Source: Methylobacterium sp. E-066 (GTDB taxonomy: Bacteria; Pseudomonadota; Alphaproteobacteria; Rhizobiales; Beijerinckiaceae). Taken from it: a stretch of 64,000 nucleotides of DNA. Numbering within the stretch: position 1 is the first letter of the stretch; every line of letters begins with the position of its first letter. The translations under genes were made by a program, and so were the position numbers. Under the pieces are notes generated by a model that was given only the letters and a program-made list of their open reading frames with translations, did not search any database and was not told where the DNA came from. Positions 25,493 through 32,427 of the stretch are shown in pieces. The stretch lies in NCBI RefSeq assembly GCF_022829635.1, contig NZ_JAKSYO010000163.1, positions 26,090 through 90,089 of the forward strand, in the 5' to 3' direction.

Positions 25493-25999
25493 TCACGACT
25501 TGCCGGGCAGCGGCTCGGCGAGCAGGCGGTTCTTCACGACCCAGCGCATGGCATGCGCCCAGGTGTCGTCGGTATCGGCCCGGATCGTCACCTGGCCACC
25601 GCGCACCATCTTGCCGGTCTCGGCTTCGGCGATGGTGACGTTCAGGTTGAAGATCTGGCCGGATCCCTTCTCCACATAGCCGGTCACGACGAGATCCGCA
25701 CCCAGGCTCTTGGCGATGTCGGCCGCGCAGCCGTTGCACTTGTAGAGCGGCCCTTCCTTGGCGACCAGTTCGGCTTTCGGCGCCGTGTCGACGATCTCCA
25801 GGCCAGCCTGGTTGCGGAGGGCGTTGCGCAGCTCGTCGGTGACCAGCGCGAGCTTCTTCGTATCCACCGGCCGGGCTCGCGTGCCGTAGGTGGCGCCGGG
25901 GTCGAACAGCTCGACCGGGAAGATCGCGGCCTTCTCGGCGGCGAATGCGGGGCCGGCGAGGAGGCAGGCGGTCACCGCGCAGGCGAACAGGTGGCGCAT
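25493..25999 (-). CDS. Exported DUF2380 protein
   Basis: 168 residues. The signal peptide is MRHLFACAVTACLLAGPAFA, then AAIFPVELFDPGATYGTRAR and a region with CNGCAADIAKSLGADLVVTG (two Cys three residues apart). DUF2380 proteins are periplasmic and of unknown function; the fold resembles parts of TolB-like or lipoprotein domains. It is first in the minus-strand operon leading into mfnB, and its start faces lutA across 182 bases, so the two C1-related transcripts share a control region. Confidence 0.8.
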   Translation of the reverse strand: MRHLFACAVTACLLAGPAFAAEKAAIFPVELFDPGATYGTRARPVDTKKLALVTDELRNALRNQAGLEIVDTAPKAELVAKEGPLYKCNGCAADIAKSLGADLVVTGYVEKGSGQIFNLNVTIAEAETGKMVRGGQVTIRADTDDTWAHAMRWVVKNRLLAEPLPGKS

Positions 26000-26181
26000 C
26001 CTCGGGGCTCCCTCTCCATGTTGATGGCCGCGATGGGCGGCGCTTGAGCCACTATAGCTCGGGCGAAGGGACAAATTGGCAATGTACATCGCCGCGCCGG
26101 TGGCCCACGACGCGAACGTGAACGCCCGACGAAGAAGCCGCGGTTGAGCGGCCGGATCGGAAGCTGCTAGAGGCCGCGCCC

Positions 26182-27429
26182 ATGCACGATCCTGCACATG
26201 CCCCGGCCCAGCGCGTCCCCCAGCCTCGGTGGTATCGGTCCGGCCTTGGCGCGGCCTTCGCGACCTGCACGCTCCTGACGCCCATCGCCGCCCTGGCGCA
26301 GCAGCCCGCGCCGCAGCCGATCGACACGCATATCGGGCTGATCTACCGGCCGGAGCCGGCGCCGTCCTCCTACGATGCCGAGGCTGCCCCGGAGGACGAG
26401 GGTGTGGCCGGCGCCAAGATGGGCATCGCCGACAACAACACCACCGGCCGGTTCACCAAGCAGACCTTCGCGCTGGACGCGGTCGCGCTCAGCGACGAGA
26501 AGCCCGACGCCGTGGCGGCCGCCAAGGAGCTGGTCGCCAAGGGCGTGAATTACCTGGTCCTCGCCCTGCCGGCCGACGCGGTGCTGGCGGTGGCCGATGC
26601 GGTGAAGGACAGCGGCGCGGTGGTGCTCAATGCCGGCGCCCCGGACGACCGCCTGCGCGGCGCCGATTGCCGCGCCAACGTGTTCCACATCCTGCCGTCG
26701 CGGGCGATGCTGACGGACGCGATCGCGCAGTACCTGACGGTGATGCGCTGGCGAAAGATCTTTCTGATCGTCGGCCCGACCGAGGCCGACAAGGCCTATG
26801 CCGAGGCTTTGCGCAACTCCGCCCGCAAGTTCGCCCTGAAGATCACCGCGGAAAAGCCCTGGACCTTCGGGCCGCTCGCAAAAGCGCGGGGCGATACCCC
26901 GACCCGGGCCGAGGCGATGGTCTTCACCCGCGGCCTCGACTACGACATGGCGATCGTGGCCGACGAGGAGGGCGACTGGGGCGACTACGTCTCCTACCGC
27001 ACCGTCGATCCCCGCCCCGTGGCCGGCACTCAGGCGCTGACCTCGACCACGTGGTCGCCGGTGCTGGAGACCTGGGGCGCCGCGCAGGCGCAAAACCGCT
27101 TCCGGCGGCTCGCCTCCCGGCTGATGCGCCCCCTCGACTATCAGGCCTGGGCGGCGATCCGCACCGTCGGTGAGGCCGTCACCGCCAAGAAGTCCGCCGA
27201 TCCGGCAATCCTCGCCCCGTATCTGGTCGATCCGGCCTTCAACCTGCCGGCCTATAAGGGCGTGTCCCTGAGCTTCCGCCCCTGGGACCACCAGCTGCGC
27301 CAGCCGGTGATCGTCGTCCAGCCGAAGGCCCTGGTCTCGGTGGCCCCCGAGCAGGGTTTCCTGCACCAGCGTACGCCGCTGGATACCCTGGGCGTCGACC
27401 TGCCCGAGACCACCTGCAAGTTCAAATGA
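26182..27429 (+). CDS. lutA: Lanthanide-transport ABC system periplasmic binding protein
   Basis: 415 residues. A signal peptide (RSGLGAAFATCTLLTPIAAL, ending near AQQ) is followed by a two-lobed type I binding fold: IDTHIGLIYRPEPAPSSYDA, VAAAKELVAKGVNYLVLALP and WRKIFLIVGPTEADKAYAEA. This is the binding-protein family that accompanies PQQ alcohol dehydrogenase systems; with the following seven genes it matches the lut order of Methylorubrum extorquens. Proposed role: capture of lanthanide or its chelate in the periplasm. It is divergent from the DUF2380 gene. Confidence 0.85.
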   Translation: MHDPAHAPAQRVPQPRWYRSGLGAAFATCTLLTPIAALAQQPAPQPIDTHIGLIYRPEPAPSSYDAEAAPEDEGVAGAKMGIADNNTTGRFTKQTFALDAVALSDEKPDAVAAAKELVAKGVNYLVLALPADAVLAVADAVKDSGAVVLNAGAPDDRLRGADCRANVFHILPSRAMLTDAIAQYLTVMRWRKIFLIVGPTEADKAYAEALRNSARKFALKITAEKPWTFGPLAKARGDTPTRAEAMVFTRGLDYDMAIVADEEGDWGDYVSYRTVDPRPVAGTQALTSTTWSPVLETWGAAQAQNRFRRLASRLMRPLDYQAWAAIRTVGEAVTAKKSADPAILAPYLVDPAFNLPAYKGVSLSFRPWDHQLRQPVIVVQPKALVSVAPEQGFLHQRTPLDTLGVDLPETTCKFK

Positions 27430-27554
27430 GGCTCCGCGTCGCCTGCGGCGATGGCGAGCCGCCCGCGCCCTCGCAACCCGCGGGCGGCGCACTACAATCG
27501 ACTGTCGAGAACGTCCTTCGAGGACGCCGGGACGTCACAAGGGAAGGAAGTCGC

Positions 27555-28538
27555 ATGCGCCGCCGCGTCGAGGCAGGTCTGAGTGTGTTCGCCCTCGGAG
27601 CGTGGTTCGCCCTCAGCGGGCCGGCCCTGGCCTTCACCGCCTATGTGACCAACGAGAAGGGCAACTCGGTCAGCGTCATCGACACGACCACGATGGCCGT
27701 CACCGGGACCTGGAAGGTCGGGCGCCGGCCCCGCGGGATCACCGTGTCGAAGGACGGCAAAGAGGTGTTCGTCTGCGCCAGCGACGACGACCGGATCGAC
27801 GTGCTCGACACGAGCTCCGGCAAGGTCGTGCGCTCGCTCCGCTCCGGCCCCGATCCGGAGCAGTTCATCCTCGATGCCTCGGGCAACCCGCTCTACGTCG
27901 CCAACGAGGACGACAGCCAGGTCACGATCATCGACATCGAGAAGAACAAGGTCCTGGCCGAGGTGCCGGTCGGGGTCGAGCCGGAGGGGATGGGCCTGTC
28001 GCCGGACGGCAAGATCCTGGTGAACACCTCCGAGACCACCAACATGGCGCACTTCATCGACACCAAGACGTTCCAGGTGATCGACAACGTGCTGGTCGAT
28101 GCCCGGCCGCGGTTTGCCGAGTTCACTGCCGACGGCAAGTTCCTGTGGGTCTCGGCCGAGGTCGGCGGCACGGTCAGCGTGATCGACGTGGCCCAGCGCC
28201 GGGTGGTGAAGAAGATCACGTTCAAGATCCCCAGCGTGAACGACGAGGCGATCCAGCCGGTCGGCATCCGCATCACCAAGGACGGCACCAAGGCCTTCGT
28301 GGCGCTGGGCCCGGCCAACCGGGTCGCGGTGATCGACGCCAAGACCTACGCGGTCGAGAAATACCTCCCGGTGGGTCAGCGCGTCTGGCAGCTCGCCTTC
28401 ACGCCCGACCAAAAAATGCTGTTCACCACCAACGGGACGTCGAACGACATCTCGGTGATCGACGTGGCCGCCGAGAAGGTGGTCAAGAGCATCCCGGTCG
28501 GCCTGCTGCCCTGGGGCGTCGCCATCTCCCCGAACTAG
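27555..28538 (+). CDS. lutB: Exported YVTN beta-propeller of the lut cluster
   Basis: 327 residues. The signal peptide is MRRRVEAGLSVFALGAWFAL, ending near PALA. Seven blades of about 42 residues follow with the YVxN...SVxVID pattern (FTAYVTNEKGNSVSVIDTTT). It belongs to the PQQ-dependent-catabolism beta-propeller group found beside this ABC transporter type. It is thought to act in the periplasm during lanthanide handling; the exact ligand is unknown. The ATG at 27555 is preferred over the 43-codon open extension because it puts the signal peptide first and has GGAAGGAAG upstream. Confidence 0.85.
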   Translation: MRRRVEAGLSVFALGAWFALSGPALAFTAYVTNEKGNSVSVIDTTTMAVTGTWKVGRRPRGITVSKDGKEVFVCASDDDRIDVLDTSSGKVVRSLRSGPDPEQFILDASGNPLYVANEDDSQVTIIDIEKNKVLAEVPVGVEPEGMGLSPDGKILVNTSETTNMAHFIDTKTFQVIDNVLVDARPRFAEFTADGKFLWVSAEVGGTVSVIDVAQRRVVKKITFKIPSVNDEAIQPVGIRITKDGTKAFVALGPANRVAVIDAKTYAVEKYLPVGQRVWQLAFTPDQKMLFTTNGTSNDISVIDVAAEKVVKSIPVGLLPWGVAISPN

Positions 28539-28643
28539 TTTGTCACTCGAACACAGGCGCCAGATCGGGGGTGCGCGCCTTCGATCGAACGTCCATGACG
28601 CAGAACAGGATCGCCGAACCGGCGGCACAGGGGTAGGAACGAC

Positions 28644-29078
28644 ATGACGCGGACGTTTCGGATCGCAGCCCTCGCTCTGGCCGGCCTGTTCGCGGCTGGG
28701 CCGGCCTCGGCCCTCGACCTCACCAAGAAGCGCGAGAACCTGCCCGACCTCGTCCTCGGCGACGATCAGGGCAACGATTTCGCGGTCGAGAACAAGGACA
28801 TCACGCTCGAATCCGGCAAGGCCTACCGGCTGCGCATCGTCGCCAAGGGCCGGCAGGAGTACAAGTTCTACGCCCCCGAGTTCTTCCGCTACATCTGGCT
28901 CAACCAGATCGTCATCGAGCACAAGGAGATCCATGGCGGCGGCGCGCCCGATCACCTCGAGTTCGACGATCCCGGCGAGATCGCCGTCGAGTTCGTGGCG
29001 ATCAAGCCGGGCGCCTACAAATGGGAGGCGCGCGGCCTGGAGGCGAAGGGCATGACCGGCACGCTGACGGTGAAGTGA
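28644..29078 (+). CDS. lutC: Exported cupredoxin-like protein of the lut cluster
   Basis: 144 residues. A signal peptide (RIAALALAGLFAAGPASA) precedes a beta-rich domain with ITLESGKAYRLRIVAKGRQE and GEIAVEFVAIKPGAYKWEAR, the pattern of a cupredoxin-like fold. The Cys-His copper ligands of blue-copper proteins are not seen; many Asp/Glu residues (HLEFDDPGEIAVE) could bind hard metal ions instead. Its third place in the lut order supports the name. Gap to the next gene: 203 bases with a family B hairpin. Confidence 0.75.
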   Translation: MTRTFRIAALALAGLFAAGPASALDLTKKRENLPDLVLGDDQGNDFAVENKDITLESGKAYRLRIVAKGRQEYKFYAPEFFRYIWLNQIVIEHKEIHGGGAPDHLEFDDPGEIAVEFVAIKPGAYKWEARGLEAKGMTGTLTVK

Positions 29079-29169
29079 TGGGTGCCTTTTTCTTCTCAGA
29101 TCGCGATGCGCAGAGCGCCTCCGCGAGCGCTCGGTATCAGGGCCATACGTCACCGAAGACAGCGCAGGT

Positions 29170-29264
29170 CCCCTCTCCCGTGCGGGAGAGGGACAGGGTG
29201 AGGGATGCGCGTTTTCCGGAAAAACCTGGCCCCTCACCCCAGCCCTCTCCCGCACGGGAGAGCG
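29170..29264. repeat. Family B hairpin, copy 1 (between lutC and lutD)
   Basis: The ends CCCTCTCCCGTGCGGGAGAGG and CCTCTCCCGCACGGGAGA are each small palindromes and also pair with each other. Between them lie GACAGGGTGAGGG and CCCTCACCCCAG. Copies at 30384 (same orientation) and 45148 (inverted) share the layout. It is non-coding, inside the lut transcript. Confidence 0.75.
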
Positions 29265-29281
29265 GGCGCGTTGCTGACAGC

Positions 29282-29563
29282 ATGGACCGTTATGCCAAAG
29301 TATGGATCCGCTTAAACGAGGCTTTCCTGGCATTTACGATTGCTGGATGCCTCCTGACCGCACCCGCCCTCGCGGCCGACGACGCAACGTCCTGCGCTGA
29401 GGGCATCACGATGATCCGGGACGCCCTGGCGGCAAACCCGTCCGAAATCGCTCTCCCAAAACTCAAAAAAGCCCTCCGGGTCGCCGAGCGGGAGCAGAAG
29501 GAGGGTGAGTTCGACGAGTGCCTGGACGCGGTCACGGATGCCCGCAAGGCGCTGGGCCGATGA
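29282..29563 (+). CDS. lutD: Small exported two-cysteine helical protein of the lut cluster
   Basis: 93 residues. The signal peptide runs to about 31 (AGCLLTAPALAAD). The mature part is short and helical: SCAEGITMIRDALAANPSEI, PKLKKALRVAEREQKEGEFD, then ECLDAVTDARKAL. Two cysteines at the two ends could close a helical hairpin. No named domain. The stop overlaps the start of the ATPase gene (ATGA). A similar two-cysteine layout recurs in the gene at 35219 beyond lutH. Confidence 0.75.
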   Translation: MDRYAKVWIRLNEAFLAFTIAGCLLTAPALAADDATSCAEGITMIRDALAANPSEIALPKLKKALRVAEREQKEGEFDECLDAVTDARKALGR

Positions 29564-30300
29564 GCGAGGCGGCCCTGCTGGTCGAGCATGTCGGCCACCG
29601 GTTCGGTGCCCGCGCCGCGCTGGACGACGTGTCGCTCACGGTGGAACGCGGGTGCTTCGCGGCCCTGCTCGGGCCGAACGGCGCCGGCAAGACCACGTTG
29701 TTCTCGGTGATCACCCGACTCTACACCAACCAGAGCGGCCGGGTCTCGATCTTCGGCCATGGGCTCGACCGTGAGCCTTCTCGGGCTCTGGCCCGGCTCG
29801 GCGTGGTCTTCCAGGCCCGGACGCTGGATACCGACCTCACCGTCGAGCAGAACCTGCTCTATCATGCCAGCCTCCACGGCATCGCCCGCAAGGCCGGGAA
29901 GCAGCGCGTCGGCACGCTGCTCGACCGGGTCGGCCTGGCGGACCGGCGCCACGACAAGGTCCGGACGCTCTCCGGCGGCCAGTCGCGCCGGATCGAGATC
30001 GCCCGCTCGCTGATCCACCGGCCGGACCTGCTGCTGCTCGATGAGCCGACCGTCGGGCTCGATCTCGAATCCCGGGCCGACATCGTCGCCATCGTCCGCG
30101 CGCTGGTCCGCGAGGAGGGCCTGTCGGTCCTCTGGGCGACGCACATCTTCGAGGAGATTGCGCCGGAGGACGACGCCGTGGTGCTGCACCGCGGGCGCAT
30201 CGTTGCCCGAGGTCGGGCCGGGGATATCGGCGCGCCGGGCGAGGGCCTGGCCGACGCGTTCCGCCGCCTGGTCGCCGAGCCGGGGAGGGCGGCGGCGTGA
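29560..30300 (+). CDS. lutE: Lanthanide-transport ABC ATP-binding protein
   Basis: 246 residues, a complete ABC ATPase: Walker A GPNGAGKTT at 38-46, Q-loop (VVFQARTLD), signature LSGGQSRR, Walker B LLLLDEPTVGLD and the switch His (WATHIF). It energises the permease encoded next. The closest type is the ABC-2 transporter ATPase of PQQ-linked systems. The ATG at 29560 overlaps the lutD stop. An intergenic family B element of about 95 bases separates it from the permease gene. Confidence 0.88.
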   Translation: MSEAALLVEHVGHRFGARAALDDVSLTVERGCFAALLGPNGAGKTTLFSVITRLYTNQSGRVSIFGHGLDREPSRALARLGVVFQARTLDTDLTVEQNLLYHASLHGIARKAGKQRVGTLLDRVGLADRRHDKVRTLSGGQSRRIEIARSLIHRPDLLLLDEPTVGLDLESRADIVAIVRALVREEGLSVLWATHIFEEIAPEDDAVVLHRGRIVARGRAGDIGAPGEGLADAFRRLVAEPGRAAA

Positions 30301-30383
30301 TGGTCACATGGCCGGCTCAAGATTGCACGGGATCGTTCGTCCGCGAACGATCGGCCCCGTCCATTTCCGGGCGAGACACGGGT

Positions 30384-30479
30384 CCCCTCTCCCGTGCGGG
30401 AGAGGGACAGGGTGAGGGGTGCGACCTCTCCGGATGGACCTGGTCCCTCACCCCAACCCTCTCCCGCACGGGAGAGGGG
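30384..30479. repeat. Family B hairpin, copy 2 (between lutE and lutF)
   Basis: Same layout as copy 1: CCCCTCTCCCGTGCGGGAGA at the left, CTCTCCCGCACGGGAGAGGG at the right, with GACAGGGTGAGGGG and CCCTCACCCCAACC inside. It lies in the 268-base gap between the ATPase and permease genes of one transporter. Confidence 0.75.
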
Positions 30480-30568
30480 GCCCATCGCGTCCGCCGCAAC
30501 CGACAGCGTGACCATCACCACCGCCGCGGCGCGAACCGAACCGGCCTACTGCGTATAGGTCCGCTCAC

Positions 30569-31456
30569 ATGACGACGCCCCTCGCCACCGCCGTCCCCGC
30601 GGCCCCGTCCCAAAAAACCGCCCGCCAGATGGGCCGGCTCGATGCGGTCGGCTATCTGATCTGTCTCGGCGGCATCGTCCGGCGGGAATTGCTGCGCTTC
30701 TTCAATCAGAAGGAGCGGTTCTTCTCGGCGCTGGTCCGGCCGCTGGTGTGGCTGTTCATTTTCGCGGCGGGGTTCCGCAACACCCTCGGGGTCTCGATCG
30801 AGCCGCCCTACCAGACCTACGTGCTCTACGAGGTCTACGTGGTGCCGGGGCTGGCCGTGATGATCCAGCTGTTCAACGGCATGCAATCCTCGCTCTCGAT
30901 GGTCTACGACCGCGAGGTCGGCTCGATGAAGGTGCTGCTGACCTCGCCCTATCCGCGCTGGCTGCTGCTGCTCGCCAAGCTGTTCGCGGGCGTCTCGGTC
31001 TCCATCGTGCAGGCCTACGCGTTCCTGGCGGTGGCGTATTTCTGGGAGACCGACATTCGCCCGCTCGGATACCTCACGGCGCTCCCGGCCTTCCTGGCCT
31101 CGGGACTGATGCTGGGGGCGATCGGCCTGTTCCTGTCCTCGCTGGTGCGCCAACTGGAAAACTTCGCCAGCGTGATGAACTTCGTGATCTTCCCGATGTT
31201 CTTCGCCTCCTCGGCGCTCTACCCGCTGTGGCGGATCCGGGAATCCTCGGAGACCCTCTACTGGATCTGCGAGTTGAACCCGTTCAGCCACGCGGTCCAG
31301 CTCGTGCGCTACGCCCTCTATGTCCAGTTCGAGCCGGTCGCCTGCGCGGTCGTCATCGGCGTGACCCTCGCCTTCTTCGGCATGGCGGTCGTCGCCTACG
31401 ATCCCGGTCGCGGCATCATGGCCCGGCGCGGCGGCCCGGCCGGCGACAACGCCTAA
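30569..31456 (+). CDS. lutF: Lanthanide-transport ABC-2 type permease
   Basis: 295 residues with six hydrophobic segments. It starts with a cytoplasmic N-terminus, then the ABC-2 element LSMVYDREVGSMKVLLTSPY (coupling helix region), WLLLLAKLFAGVSVSIVQAY, and FVIFPMFFASSALYPLWRIR. It forms the membrane channel for the LutE ATPase. Whether it imports lanthanide into the cytoplasm or moves a chelator outward is not decided by sequence: ABC-2 permeases are mostly exporters, but the lut transporter has been reported to be needed for lanthanide uptake to the cytoplasm. Confidence 0.85.
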   Translation: MTTPLATAVPAAPSQKTARQMGRLDAVGYLICLGGIVRRELLRFFNQKERFFSALVRPLVWLFIFAAGFRNTLGVSIEPPYQTYVLYEVYVVPGLAVMIQLFNGMQSSLSMVYDREVGSMKVLLTSPYPRWLLLLAKLFAGVSVSIVQAYAFLAVAYFWETDIRPLGYLTALPAFLASGLMLGAIGLFLSSLVRQLENFASVMNFVIFPMFFASSALYPLWRIRESSETLYWICELNPFSHAVQLVRYALYVQFEPVACAVVIGVTLAFFGMAVVAYDPGRGIMARRGGPAGDNA

Positions 31457-31531
31457 TTCCTTGTGATCGCAGGATGAGTTCGGAAAACCGGACTGGACTT
31501 TTCCGCATCCTGCTCTGACGGAAACCCCTCG

Positions 31532-32170
31532 ATGACCCGCATCGCCGCCCGCCTTCTCGCCCCCGCCCTCGGCCTCGCGCTGATGGCGGGTCCCGCCCTG
31601 GCCCAGCCCAGGCAGGATCCGGACTGGCCCTGCGTCCAGCGCAAGGTCGCGACCCTGAGCCCCGGCCAGTTCTGGACCGGGCCCGACATCGCGGCCGCCG
31701 GCGACTGGGGCAGCGACAACGACGCGGCCGTGCTCGCCCAGAAGATCGCGTCCCGGCGCACCGAGCTGTCCGAGGTCGGACCGCTGCTCGACGGGTTCGT
31801 CGGCAAGCTCGGCGCCGACAAGGACGCCAGAGCCAAGTCCCTGACCCACGTCTACGCGGGCGTGTTCGAGGTCATTAACGGCGAGCGCGACAAGATCATG
31901 GGCGGGATCGCGCGCTACGCCCAGGGCCAGCGGCGCATGGCCGAGCGGATCCGCGACGAGGCCGACAAGATCAGCCAGACCAAGGATGCACCGAGCGCCA
32001 CGGATGCCACCGAGCTGCCGAAGGACCAGTCGGAGCTCGAGACCAAGTTCGCCTGGGACCGGCGCATCTTCCAGGAGCGCAGCCAGTCGCTCACCTATGT
32101 CTGCGAGGTGCCGCAGTTGCTGGAGCAGCGGCTCGGCGAGATCGGGCGCTTGATTCAGGCGCGGCTCTGA
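31532..32170 (+). CDS. lutG: Exported helical protein of the lut cluster
   Basis: 212 residues. A signal peptide (MTRIAARLLAPALGLALMAG, ending near ALA) precedes an all-helical mature protein: DWPCVQRKVATLSPGQFWTG, GVFEVINGERDKIMGGIARY, then long charged helices (KFAWDRRIFQERSQSLTYVC). Two Cys near the ends (about 34 and 194) could be bridged. There is no recognised enzyme motif; position and layout match lutG. A plausible role is a periplasmic adaptor between receptor and ABC system (inference). Confidence 0.75.
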   Translation: MTRIAARLLAPALGLALMAGPALAQPRQDPDWPCVQRKVATLSPGQFWTGPDIAAAGDWGSDNDAAVLAQKIASRRTELSEVGPLLDGFVGKLGADKDARAKSLTHVYAGVFEVINGERDKIMGGIARYAQGQRRMAERIRDEADKISQTKDAPSATDATELPKDQSELETKFAWDRRIFQERSQSLTYVCEVPQLLEQRLGEIGRLIQARL

Positions 32171-32427
32171 TCGGGGGATCCGGGCAGGCCCGCGGCGTTT
32201 GCCGAATTATCCCGCCCGACTTGCCAAATACTCCTTAAGTCTCTGAAATCGTTGTCAAAACTGTTGCTGTTAAATCACGTGGTGCAGCGTTCGAGTTCGG
32301 TATTTCCGAAAGGTTGCTGAAACAGGGCCTGCGTGGTTTCAGATCAATTGTGTCCTTTTCCTTCACCCGCCAAGAGTGTCCGCAAGCTCGGCAGAAACGA
32401 GCGTGGGTTCACGGCAAGGGGTTTGGG
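32171..32427. promoter_or_regulatory. AT-richer leader before lutH
   Basis: The 257 bases before the receptor gene are visibly richer in A and T than their surroundings (for example CTTAAGTCTCTGAAATCGTTG), unlike the short gaps elsewhere in the cluster. This suggests that lutH has its own promoter. I see no riboswitch fold or terminator that I can name. Confidence 0.4.

Noticed and set aside
27492..29333. A 613-codon minus-strand frame across lutB-lutC
   Set aside because: It crosses two well-supported genes and a repeat, is compositionally biased and has no family features.
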